From Streptomyces sp. R28 (GTDB taxonomy: Bacteria > Actinomycetota > Actinomycetes > Streptomycetales > Streptomycetaceae): DNA of 64,000 nt. The stretch spans positions 10,653,001 through 10,717,000 of the forward strand of contig NZ_CP163439.1 of the NCBI RefSeq assembly GCF_041052385.1, given 5' to 3'. Shown here one piece after another: positions 17,082 through 26,195 of this stretch. The notes beneath the pieces were generated by a model. It did not search any database. It was given only the letters and a program-made list of their open reading frames with translations, and was not told the origin of the DNA. Made by a program: the position numbers and the translations under genes. How positions within the stretch are numbered: the stretch's first letter is position 1; every line of letters begins with the position of its first letter.

Positions 17082-18359
17082 TCACGTTCGGTGGGCGCCC
17101 GGCTCGGCTTCCAGTGCGGACGGGTGGGCGTCGAGCTCCGCTGGTGCCGATGCCGATGCCGATGCCGACCGCAGCCGCCGGTGTCCGAGCAGCGCGATAC
17201 CGAGGGCTGCCACCGCGGCGGAGGCGGGCAGCAGGAACGCCGTCATGGCTCCGGACGAGTCGATCACCGCTCCCGCCACAGACGCGCCGACCGAGACGCC
17301 CAGAGTGAGACCGGTACCTGTCCAGGTCATACCCTCCGTCAGCTGGCCGCGCGGAACGAACCGTTCGACAAGTGACATGGCCGTCACCAGCGTGGGGGCC
17401 ACGGCCATGCTGGACACGAATAGCGCCGCGGCCAGGAACCAGAGGTTCCCGGCCAGCGCCGGCAGCAACGTGGTCAGTGCGATGAAGCCGACACCCACCA
17501 GGAACCGCCGATGAGCGGGACCCTCGGGCCTGAACATCCCGAAGACGATTCCGGCCAGGCAGGAGCCCAACGCGTACGCCGCCAGGACCAGACTGGCCGC
17601 AGCTTTGTGGCCCTGCTCCTCGGCGAACGCGACGGTGGCGACGTCCACCGCTCCGAAGACCACACCGATTGCCGTGAACGTGCCGACCAGGACCCTCAGC
17701 CCGGTGGAGCGCAGAGCGGTGGGGCCGGCCTGGGCCTCTCGTGGGTGCGGCGGCGGCTCAGTGGCACGCTGGGCCACCAGCAGATACCCGCCCAGGGCGA
17801 GGAAGAGGGCCGCGAGCAGCGGCCCGGCCGCGGGGAACCAGACGGTGCACAACCCGATGGAGAGGATCGGTCCCACGATGAAGACCACCTCGTCGAAGAC
17901 GGACTCCAGGGAGAAGGCCGTGTGCATGAGCGGGGAGTCCCGGTACAGCTCCGACCAACGGGCCCGCGTCATGTTGCCGAGGCTCGGCGTCACCCCTGCC
18001 GCCGCTACACAGACGAAAAGCGTCCAGTCGGGCGCGTCCACTTCCACGAGGACCAGAAATGCGATGACCGCGATCACCGTGACAGCGACGGCCGGGCCGA
18101 GGACGCGCCGCTGGCCGTGTCGGTCTACGAGCCGGGACGTGTAGGGCGACAGCAGCGCGCCGGAAAGCGCCAGAGCGGCGGCCAGTCCGCCGGCAATGTC
18201 ATAGCGGCCGTTGACTTGCGACATCATGGTCACAATGCCGATACCGAGCATGGACAGCGGCATTCTGCCCACTACCCCGGCGATGAAGAATCCCTTGGAA
18301 CCGGGCGCCTGGAAGATCGCACGATATGGGCTGGTCAAGAAGCTCCCCCGGGGATGCAT
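17082..18359 (-). CDS. MFS transporter, drug-efflux type
   Basis: 425 residues with about 12 hydrophobic segments. The loop motif SRLVDRHGQRRVLGP between helices 2 and 3 (near residue 75) is the MFS A-motif. The C-terminal tail is an alanine/serine-rich run. Its 3' end converges with the LLM oxidoreductase, with 42 bases between the stops and no clear terminator hairpin. It is downstream of the carrier-like gene (55-base gap), probably co-transcribed. Likely exports the product or a shunt intermediate of the neighbouring cassette. The substrate is unknown. Confidence 0.85.
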   Translation of the reverse strand: MHPRGSFLTSPYRAIFQAPGSKGFFIAGVVGRMPLSMLGIGIVTMMSQVNGRYDIAGGLAAALALSGALLSPYTSRLVDRHGQRRVLGPAVAVTVIAVIAFLVLVEVDAPDWTLFVCVAAAGVTPSLGNMTRARWSELYRDSPLMHTAFSLESVFDEVVFIVGPILSIGLCTVWFPAAGPLLAALFLALGGYLLVAQRATEPPPHPREAQAGPTALRSTGLRVLVGTFTAIGVVFGAVDVATVAFAEEQGHKAAASLVLAAYALGSCLAGIVFGMFRPEGPAHRRFLVGVGFIALTTLLPALAGNLWFLAAALFVSSMAVAPTLVTAMSLVERFVPRGQLTEGMTWTGTGLTLGVSVGASVAGAVIDSSGAMTAFLLPASAAVAALGIALLGHRRLRSASASASAPAELDAHPSALEAEPGAHRT

Positions 18360-18413
18360 GGATAGAAAGTGGACACAGACCAGGGACCGGGAAGGAGACT
18401 CCGGTGCTACCCA

Positions 18414-18758
18414 TCAGCCCATGCCGTCCGCACGCATATGTGCTCGAGGGTCGGGATCCTTGGATCGATCAGCGGTGACGTTTTGCCTGCGTGCGGGGGC
18501 ACCTTCCATGGAAAGCGAGTCGAGTACCAGCCGCTCGATATCGGCCACAACTGCATCCTCGCGGTCGAGGACACCTCGATCCAGGTGTACCTCGAAAAAT
18601 TCCTCCAGAGCCGAGCATAATTCCGCTTTTCTCTTCGGCGTGTATCCGAGGACGGAGAGCCTGGTTCGGGGTTCTGGTGGATTTATCGAGGGGTCGGGGC
18701 GCAACTCGGCAATCACCCGGCGAACTTCGCCTTTAATGTGGGATTCAGTCGCTTTCAT
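18414..18758 (-). CDS. acyl-carrier-like protein lacking the phosphopantetheine serine
   Basis: 114 residues from ATG 18758 (GGAG 6 bases upstream). The middle reads like a carrier domain: RLSVLGYTPKRKAELCSALE, then a helix and VVADIERLVLDSL. The serine expected after the loop (as in GxDSL) is absent; the aligned positions are YTPKRKAEL. The C-terminal 30 residues are charged and look disordered. It may be a non-loading carrier homologue acting as an interaction or regulatory module, or a divergent family I do not recognise. It sits directly upstream of the MFS gene on the same strand. Confidence 0.55.
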   Translation of the reverse strand: MKATESHIKGEVRRVIAELRPDPSINPPEPRTRLSVLGYTPKRKAELCSALEEFFEVHLDRGVLDREDAVVADIERLVLDSLSMEGAPARRQNVTADRSKDPDPRAHMRADGMG

Positions 18759-18818
18759 GGATCTCCGCGCCTTGGGGGAACAATCACGAATGAGGCACAC
18801 AGCCGCAGAGGCAGGCTT

Positions 18819-18998
18819 ATGTCGGCAAACTCTGCGCTTTTCGAAGCGCTTCGACGACTACTAGCCGAAGCTAGCACCGAGGAAGCCGCCGCAGCAAGGC
18901 AATGGCATCGGGAAAATTCTGCCACGGTGGCGAATGACAATATACGGGTCTTCAAAGTTGAGCGGTGCGGAGGTGTCCGTGGGCTCGGCGAGTGGTGA
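18819..18998 (+). CDS. hypothetical short protein, possibly truncated
   Basis: 59 codons from ATG 18819 with GAGGCAGG just upstream. The first 40 residues (MSANSALFEALRRLLAEAST...) form a good amphipathic helix; the tail enters insertion-sequence debris after about 18950. It could be the stub of a gene cut by the IS630 fragment, or spurious. No family recognised. Confidence 0.25.
   Translation: MSANSALFEALRRLLAEASTEEAAAARQWHRENSATVANDNIRVFKVERCGGVRGLGEW
18841..18854. promoter_or_regulatory. perfect 14-base palindrome
   Basis: TCGAAGCGCTTCGA, inside the putative short reading frame at 18819 and about 85 bases upstream of the carrier-like gene on the other strand. It could be an operator for that gene. 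No second copy was found by eye. Confidence 0.3.
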
Positions 18999-19024
18999 CG
19001 CAGCGGGTGCGTAGGCGTTGGTTG

Positions 19025-19244
19025 GCGGGGTTGCGGAAGCCCGGCAACACCCCGCTCGGTATAGCGGGACTTGCAGCGGTCCACCGTCAGCGGTGCCATA
19101 CCGGCGAGCTCGGCGATGTCCTTTCGCCGCCGCCCCTCGGCCGACCACAGCACGATCCGTGCGCGAAGCGCCACGACAGCCGGCACATCCCGTGAACCCC
19201 GCCAACTCCCGCAGCTCAGCCATCTGTTCAGAGGAGAGATCCAT
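19025..19244 (-). pseudogene. IS630-type transposase, N-terminal helix-turn-helix fragment
   Basis: Begins MDLSSEQMAELRELAG at 19244, changes frame near 19185, then reads ARIVLWSAEGRRRKDIAELA and MAPLTVDRCKSRYTERGVAG. This is the DNA-binding N-terminus of IS630-family transposases; the catalytic part is missing. Dead remnant. Confidence 0.65.
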
Positions 19245-19369
19245 ACCAGACTCAACGGTCACAGGCGCCCAAGGTTCCACAAACAGAATCACAAGACACT
19301 AGCGACATAAACAGGCAGCTGAAAGGCCGCCAATCATGAACCTGATTCGCGTTGACGAACCCATCAGCT

Positions 19370-20767
19370 CTATGGAAGCGCTTCGACCTTTGCGTGCTCG
19401 GCGCGCGCAAGACCGATCACCGTGCGCTCGATCTCGCGCAGCAGCGCTGATATCTCCTCGGTGTCGAGGTATTCGTCGTCCGCTTCGAGCGAGAGGTAGA
19501 GCCGGTCCTGGTCGTGCCCCAGGTGGATCATCGCCTGGACCCGAAGCGGGCCGGCGCCGACGGCGCGTGAATCGTGGTGTTCGAGGGGCGTCGGGCGCGC
19601 GTCCTCATCGTGGTGCAGGAACGCGTCGGCGAGTTCGGGGCGCGCGGTGCGCGGGCCGGGTTTGCCGGCGAGCGAGCGCATGTCGTTGAAGCTGATCCAG
19701 GAGTCGGCGCCTACCTGCTCGATCAGCGCCTGCATGACGTCCGGGTCGTACGGGGAACGGCGCGCGGCGGCGAGGATCGCCCGGTCCACGCCGCGGATCT
19801 CGGCCACGGCATCCGCGGCGTCGCCCGCCACCGCGATGTAGATCGGCTGGGAGCGGTGGCCCACATAGGCTTGGGTCGCGGATGTCCACCGGTTCCCGCA
19901 CTCGATCTTGAACACCGCGCGCGGCGCGTCCAGCACCCGGTGCAGGGCCGTGGCCGCGGCGACCATCGTGATCGCGCCCGAGGTGAACAGGCCGAGCCTG
20001 TTCTCCAGGTAATCGTGCGCCGACTGGTAGGAGTCCGTGCTCAGATGCGCGCCCCGGACCATAGGGACCGCCGGCGCGTGGCGCGGGGTGCGCAGCGGAT
20101 TGTCCGCCGCGGCCAGGATGGCCGGGCGCATCAGTTCCCGCGCCCGCTCGCTGCGGGCGCGTGCGTGCGTGCGGCTCTCCTCGGCCGCTGCGGCGATCGG
20201 ATCGAACGCGACGGGCGCCGGCGTGTGCCCGGACACGATCCGCCGCAGGTCCTCAGTCAGCGCCAGGATGCCGGCCCCGTCCAGGCTCAGGTGCGACACG
20301 ACGATCCCGAACACGTGCGCGCTCGCGCCGCACACGCCGAGGATGAACCGGACCGGCAAGTCCAATTCGAGGTCGAAGCGCCGGGACGCCGAGGCGTGCA
20401 GGTGCGCCGATAACGCCTGCTCGCACCGCTCCGGATCGTCCTCGGCGACGATGTCCACACCGATCCGCCCGCCCGCGTCGACGATCTGCTCCACGACACC
20501 GCCGGACGCGTCGAGCCGGAACCGGGTGCGCAACGCGACGTGCCGTTCGATCAGGGTGCGCATGAAGTCGAGCGCGTGCTGCACCGTCACCGGACCGTCC
20601 GCGCCGGCCGATAGAAGGAAACGGAACCGTAGGTTCCAGTCGTCCACCGGGCCGAACCGCTGAATCTCGGCCCTGATATGCCGCTGGCCCCAGGTCGCGG
20701 CGAACTTGCCGCCATGCTCCGCCTGGAAGACGAGCTCACGTCGCGTGACAGCAGACCTCTGGCTCAC
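19370..20767 (-). CDS. stand-alone condensation-like protein
   Basis: 465 residues, open and intact among surrounding debris. It carries a condensation/acyltransferase fold: the N-terminal ATWGQRHIRAE resembles the C1 region, HVALRTRFRLDASG follows near 85, and the active-site segment VVSHLSLDGAG (near 160) keeps the second His, Asp and Gly of HHxxxDG with Ser in place of the first His. GTG 20767 has AGAGG 8 bases upstream. No carrier is attached. It may acylate an amine or hydroxyl using a carrier-bound donor. It is the only apparently functional gene between the beta-lysine cassette and the assembly line. Confidence 0.7.
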   Translation of the reverse strand: MSQRSAVTRRELVFQAEHGGKFAATWGQRHIRAEIQRFGPVDDWNLRFRFLLSAGADGPVTVQHALDFMRTLIERHVALRTRFRLDASGGVVEQIVDAGGRIGVDIVAEDDPERCEQALSAHLHASASRRFDLELDLPVRFILGVCGASAHVFGIVVSHLSLDGAGILALTEDLRRIVSGHTPAPVAFDPIAAAAEESRTHARARSERARELMRPAILAAADNPLRTPRHAPAVPMVRGAHLSTDSYQSAHDYLENRLGLFTSGAITMVAAATALHRVLDAPRAVFKIECGNRWTSATQAYVGHRSQPIYIAVAGDAADAVAEIRGVDRAILAAARRSPYDPDVMQALIEQVGADSWISFNDMRSLAGKPGPRTARPELADAFLHHDEDARPTPLEHHDSRAVGAGPLRVQAMIHLGHDQDRLYLSLEADDEYLDTEEISALLREIERTVIGLARAEHAKVEALP

Positions 20768-20989
20768 TCACGTACCTCTCGTTCCTCGATACACGGCACC
20801 CTCACCGAAGCTCGGCCAGCAGGCGCGGGTGCTCGGTGTCGCGCACATCCAGCAACTGCGGACAGAAGCAGCCCGCCCCGGCGGCCTCGGGTCGCTTCGG
20901 CGGTTGAAGGCGAAGTCGAACAGGGGCTCGTCCGCTCTGGCCGCCCGGCCCGCGCGGCGGGCCGGGTTGAACCAGTCGCTCGATCCACG

Positions 20990-21324
20990 CCTCGGGATCC
21001 CGCCTCGGCCCGCCACCGGTCGATCAGATCGTCGTAGGTGACGTCCTCGCCGAACTCCCGGCGGTGGTGCTCCAGGTGCGGGTGCCCAGATTCGGCGACG
21101 AACCCCTGGATCACGCGCCGCAACTCCTCCGGCGCCACCTGCTGATAAAACCAGTACCACTCGGCGAAGCCATAGAAGGAGTGCGCCGGGCGGGCGAAGG
21201 CGGGCATGGAGTACGGCCCCCAGGTGACCATGATCCCGAACTTGGCCTTGCGCCACCACGCCGGGGCGGTGTGCTCGGCGAGAGACTCGGCCGTGGGCAG
21301 GTAGCCGGGTACCCGGCCGCTCAC
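20990..21324 (-). pseudogene. GH29 alpha-L-fucosidase, N-terminal fragment
   Basis: From GTG 21324 the frame reads the typical family start: WWRKAKFGIMVTWGPYSMPA, then FAEWYWFYQQ. It loses similarity after about 110 residues near 20990, well before the catalytic nucleophile of the family. Its GTG overlaps the stop of the SDR gene (GTGA), so the two were once an operon. The rest has been deleted. Confidence 0.6.
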
Positions 21325-22095
21325 GACTGCACCGGACCGTCGAGCTCGAAGAAGCCTCCGGACGGCCCGTCGTCCCAATTGGCCAGTCGCACGATGACGC
21401 GCGCGCCCTCGGCCGGCGACTGCCCCTGGAAGCCGCTCATGTGCGTGGCCGAGGTGCCCGGGGAGACCGCGTTCACCTTGATGTGCTGGCATCCCGGATC
21501 CGCACGCAGCAATCAGGTCCTTCTGCACCGTGATTATGTTGAGCGTGGTCTTGGACGCCGCGTACGCCCGGATCGGCAGCGCGGGCAGGCCGGATCCGGC
21601 GAACGCCGAGGCCCGAGCAAGCGAACCGCCGCCGCTGGAGACGTTCACGATGCGCGCTGCCCGACCGCCGCAGCAGCGGTAGCGCCGCCTTGGTGACCAA
21701 CGCCGGGCCGAACGCGCGTTCACCTGGAAGATCCGCTCCAGCTGGCCGCGGGTGACCTCGGCCGCCGAGGCCGTATTGCTGATCCCGGCATTGTTCACCA
21801 GGACGTCCAGCGCCGCATGGCGCTCGGCGATCTTGTCGAATACCTCTTCGATACTCCGGTCGTCGCGCACATCCAGCGGAACCGCGCCGACATATTCGAA
21901 TTCGGCGAGTTCATCGAGTGCCCGCTCGCCTTCCACCACATCGAATACCCCTAATTCGACTAATTCGACGGCGAAGCCGAGACGCAGCAACGCCCGTGCG
22001 GTCTCCAATCCGAGACCGCGCTCCGCGCCGGTCGCCAGGGCGGTTCGCAAGGCTTCCCCTTCCGGGAAGCGGGGCTGGACACCAAGGCTAATCAT
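21321..22095 (-). pseudogene. short-chain dehydrogenase/reductase, frameshifted
   Basis: From ATG 22095 a classical SDR can be followed: ATGAERGLGLETARALL (NAD-binding turn), DVLVNNAGISN, IVNVSSGGGSLA, the catalytic YAASK and a C-terminal VNAVSPG. Reading it needs frame changes near 21715, 21660 and 21510. Each is a one- or two-base slip, so the gene may be recently dead or mis-sequenced. Function before decay was probably carbonyl reduction. No link to the product genes is evident. Confidence 0.65.
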
Positions 22096-22214
22096 CGGAT
22101 CACTCGAGAACTTTAGCCAACACGGCAATCGGCCTGTCAAGGGGAAATTCGACAGACCGGCACGGAGCCCTCCCAGGTTCTTGCCTTGACAGGGCGCTGT
22201 GAACGCTTCATGGT

Positions 22215-22740
22215 TGGCAACGGAGCTGTTCGATCTTCAACACCGCCGTCAACGACCGCATCGCCGCCCGCCATCCCTTCGCCGTCGTCCCGGTGCCACC
22301 CTGTGCTTGCCGATAATGCCGTCCCTCCAGGTCAGGCCGCTCGGCGATAATCGCGTACGACGCCACCGGCACGCTCGTGCATTTGGGCGCGGAAGGCGTC
22401 GAGATCCACGACTTCAGCGGGCAGCGACTTATCGGGCGCCGCGCCAGCCAGCGCCATGTGCAACCGGTGGATGTTGTGATGGCTCATACTCGCGCAGGAC
22501 CCCGCCCAGGTGCGGCAGGTTCCAGATCAGCGTGCGCTCGAGCAGTTCGCGGCGGCACCCTCCGATCCACCGCTCCATGACCGCGTTCATCCGCGGCGCC
22601 CGTACGGCGCCGCGCACGGTCGATTTGTCGCGGGCCATCCGCAGCACGAGCCGGGTGATCGCGGGATGCCGGCGCGGGCGGCCGAGTGTTTTGGGCCGCG
22701 ACTTCACCGCCCAACGCCTGTGCTGGTCGATAACGGGTGC
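22215..22740 (-). pseudogene. IS481/IS3-type integrase-core transposase remnant
   Basis: Fragments of an rve-type transposase: TLGRPRRHPAITRLVLRMAR near the start, then directly APRMNAVMERWIGGCRRELL, TLIWNLPHLGGVLREYE and the tail LAGAAPDKSLPAEVVDLDAF. The central catalytic DD region is deleted and the frame shifts near 22480. Dead remnant. Confidence 0.6.
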
Positions 22741-22814
22741 GGATCCTGTGAGGGTGTCGGCTGATCAGCACGGCCCCGGCGCAGTTGTGTGATGTCCGGT
22801 TCCGTGCCGGTTGG

Positions 22815-24123
22815 TCAGATGCCGTGGACGGCGAAGGCGTCCTCGTGGCGCAGGAGTTCGCGGCGGGCGTGGGCGATGTTGGCGCGTCCGGCGAGGCGGA
22901 TGGTGCTGATCGCCAGGTTGCGGAAGCTGGCCAGGGCTCGCGGTGCTGTGCCTGTCCTGACCTGGGAGCTGTCTTCTCGGAAGGTGACGTCTCGCACCCA
23001 GTGGATCTTGTTCTCCATGGTCCAGTGGAACCTTTCGTAATGGTTGAGGTGGGCGGGGCCGGCGAGGTCGGGCGGCAGGCTGGTGACGCCGAAGACGATC
23101 TCCTTGCTGGTCCATTCGCCGTCGAGGTTTCCGGTGTCACGGCGGAGGCGGAAGACCTGGGATGCGCCGGGGAACAGGGTGTGGTCGGCGGGTGTGGTGC
23201 GCAGGGTGCGGCGTTCGGTGCGGCCGTGCCCGCGGTCGTCGTCGATCGCGGTGGTCTCGGTGAAGTCGGTGCCCGTGGCGGTCAGCAGCATCTGGGCGGC
23301 GGCGTGCGCGAGGGGCTGGTTGCCCTTGAGGATCAGGAGGTAGTGGCGGTTGAGAGGGCCGGTGATCAGGCGGGCGGTCTTCTTCGTGGTGTGCAGCGCG
23401 TGCAAAGTGAACACCCGTCCGGGCAGGTTGAGTTGGATGAGCAGGGTCCGGGCGGCCTCGCCCTCGCCGTGCTTGTCGGGGACCTGGGTCTGGCCCAGGA
23501 CCGCGCCGGTGGTGTGGTCGATCGCGCCGACCAAGAAGACCCGCCCGCTCTCCGTGCGGGTGCCGGCCGGCGCCTTGCCGTCCAGGGGTGCGGCGGACAG
23601 CAGCCCGTCCGGCACCGGGTGCTCGGACGAGCGCCTCGCGGCGCGGCGCTGTTCGCGCTCCACCGGCCCCGGGGTGGCGGGGATCTCGGGCGCAGGGATG
23701 GTGCCGCGCGCAAGGTCTGTGGTGTATTCGCAGGTCACGGCATCCAGGGCGTCGGCGTCCAGTTGGGCGAGCACGCGCCGGAAGGTGCGCTCGCTCGTAC
23801 GAGGTAGCGGCCGGTCAGCGGGTCGTACCGGGCGCCGATACGGGTTAGCCTCGCCTGCGGGGCACGGGCGGGGCACGGGCCGCCCATTGCCAGATCGCGG
23901 CGATCGAGTCGCCGCCGATCACCAGCGTCGCGCACGCGGTCAGTGTCAGGATCACCACGAGGGCGTGGCGTCGGCCATGCTTCGCGCGCCGGTCAGGGAC
24001 CTGGCGCAACCCGCTGACCAGCTCGGACTTTACTACTGCCGGGTCGGTGGCGAGCTCAGCCTCCCATAGGGCGGGGTCCGCGAGCTGGCCAACGGCTGGG
24101 GGGATTCGCGAAGATACGGGCAC
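22815..24123 (-). pseudogene. ISAs1-family transposase, nearly full length but frameshifted
   Basis: GTG 24123 opens an N-terminal domain containing LRQVPDRRAKHGRRHALVV. Frame changes near 23880 and 23790 lead into SERTFRRVLAQLDADALDA, then the core LLSAAPLDGKAPAGTR, LLILKGNQPLAH, and the C-terminal WTMENKIHWVRDVTFRED. The catalytic motifs are all present, so only the two frame breaks separate it from a functional gene. It is a different subtype from the ISAs1 copy at 3.4-8.4 kb (only family-level similarity). Confidence 0.8.
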
Positions 24124-24227
24124 GAGCGCGACTCCTGTGACGATACTTTTGGCGTAGAGACCTGAAAGGTCATCAGAAGTCGTGCTTGTCTTGCAACCAG
24201 CCACTTCAAAACGGGCAGAACCACTCA

Positions 24228-24425
24228 AGGGAGAACTACGCCGGGGCCGTGTACCTGCGCAAGCGCGGTATCCGCTGCACGGTCCCGGAGAAGCGTGAAC
24301 AGATCGCCAACCGCAGGAAACGCGGTTCCCGTGGTGGTCGGCCGCCGAAGTTCGACGCCGCAGATCACAAGGAGCGCCACGCAGTCGAGTGCGGGATCAA
24401 TCGCCTCAAGCGTCCGGGAGGCGTT
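24228..24425 (+). pseudogene. DDE transposase C-terminal fragment (IS5-like)
   Basis: Reads YLRKRGIRCTVPEKREQIAN, RGSRGGRPPKF and HAVECGINRLKR, a standard C-terminal block of IS5-type transposases in Streptomyces, then stops matching near 24425 where dehydrogenase sequence begins. Truncated at both ends. Confidence 0.65.
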
Positions 24426-24980
24426 CGCGCACCGGCTTCCGGACGGCATCGAACTCGCCAGTGCCGTCCCGCTGTTGTGCGCCGGGATCACGGTGTACGC
24501 ACCGCTGCGCCGATGGGGCCCGGTCTAGGACAAGAGCGTCGCCGTCGCCGGCAGTGGGCGGGCTCGGGCACCTCGCGGTACGGATGGCGGCGGCGATGGG
24601 CGCCGAGGTCACCGCCGTCAGTAGGAGCACGCGCAAACACGCGGACGCCCGGCGGCTGGGGGCCGCGCACGTCCTGGCGGCCGACGGACCGGACGGCCTC
24701 GGCGGCGCCCGCGGCCGCTTCGACCTGATCCTCAACACGGTGTCGGCCCCGCTCGCCATGGACGACCACCTCGCGATGCTCCGCCCCGGGGGCGTCATGG
24801 TGAACATCGGCGCACCGGGGATCCCGATCAGATGTGAGCCGTTCTCGCTCATCGGCGGCAACACGGCGATCGCCGGTTCGATGATCGGCGGGCTCGCCGA
24901 GACCCGGGGCATGCTCCGGTTGTGTGCGGAACACGGCATGCGGGCCGAGGTGGAGGTCATCGACGCGCGGCAGATCGACA
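24421..24980 (+). pseudogene. zinc-type alcohol dehydrogenase, internal fragment
   Basis: Begins in mid-protein with AHRLPDGIELASAVPLLCAG, meets a stop and frame slip near 24528, then continues GGLGHLAVRMAAAMGAEVTA, ILNTVSAPLAMDDHLAMLRP and EHGMRAEVEVIDARQID. This is the NAD(P)-binding half of cinnamyl-alcohol-dehydrogenase-like enzymes. The N-terminal zinc-site half and the extreme C-terminus are missing. It ends abruptly where glycosidase sequence starts. Confidence 0.65.
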
Positions 24981-24983
24981 CGC

Positions 24984-26158
24984 AGCTACCGGTTCTCGGT
25001 GGCCTGGCCCAGGATCCAGCCGGAAGGCCACAGCCCGGCCAACCAGAAGGGGCTGGACTTCTACCGCCGGCTGATCGACGAACTCCTCGACGCGGGCATC
25101 GAACCGTGGCTCACGCTCTACCACTGGAAGCTCCCCAGTACCTGGAGGACCGCGGCGGGTGGCGCACCGGGACACCGCCGAGCGGTTCGCCGAGTACGCC
25201 GCGCTGGTGCACGAGGCGCTGAGCGACCGGGTCACCTGGTGGTGGACCCTCAACGAGCCCTACCTGCTCGGCGTTCCTCGGCATGGCGACGGGCGAGCAC
25301 GCCCCCGGCGCCTGGGAGGGGCACGGCGCGCTGGCCGCCGCCCACCATCTGATGGTCCGCCACGGTCTCGCCGTACAGGCCATGCGGGCGCAGCGGCGCG
25401 GCGAGGAGAAGTTCGGGATCACCCTCAACATGACCGAGGCCCGGCCCGCCTCGGTGGACCCGGCCGACCGGGCCGCCGCCGAACGCCTCGACCTGCTGCA
25501 CAACCGGGTGTTCACCGACCCGGTCCTGGGCGGCACCTGGCCGTCGCTGGAACAGGAAGTGTGGTCGGACATCACCGACTTCGGCTTCCGCGAGCCGGAG
25601 GACCCCGCCCTCATCCGGCCGCCGCTGGATTTCCTCGGCATGAACGTCTACTGCCCCACCTACGCCAAGTTCGCGCACATCGCCGATCCGGACCCGCGAT
25701 TTCGCACGGCGGCCGACATCGACATGGTGTCCGCGGCCCCCGCGGACCTCCCGCGCACCGCGATGGGCTGGCCGGTCGACGCGACCGTACTCACCCAGCT
25801 GCTCCGCCGGCTGCGCAAGGACTACCCCGGCCTGCCCCCGGTCTACAGCACCGAGAACGGCGCCGCCTACCGCGACGTACCCGACGCGACGGGCACGGTG
25901 CCCGACCCCGAGCGCATCGCCTACATCGACAGCCACCTCGGGGCGGTCCAGGACGCCCTGGCCGAAGGCATCGACGTCCAGGGCTACTTCTGCTGGTCCC
26001 TCCTGGACAAGTTCGAATGGGCCTACGGCTACGCGAAGCGCTTCGGCCTCGTGTACGTCGACTAGGACGACGACCTGCGCCGCGTCCCCCAGGCCAGCTA
26101 CCTCTGGTATCGGGAGCTCATCCGGGCGCAGGGGAAGCTGAGCGCTCCCAAAGCCCCT
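24984..26158 (+). pseudogene. GH1 beta-glucosidase, truncated and disrupted
   Basis: Enters the family near its N-terminus as YRFSVAWPRIQPEGHSPANQ. It keeps WLTLYHW, the acid/base motif WTLNEPYL near 25250 and the nucleophile motif YSTENGAAYRD near 25850. One-base slips near 25130, 25160 and 25270 break the frame, and a TAG at 26063-26065 replaces a tyrosine codon; downstream codons (RVPQASYLWYRELI) still match. The first 60-70 residues are gone. The slips fall in C or G runs and could be sequencing errors, but the N-terminal truncation is real. Confidence 0.7.
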
Positions 26159-26195
26159 GCGCCGATCCATGGCCCGGCCTCACGCGGCTGTCCGG

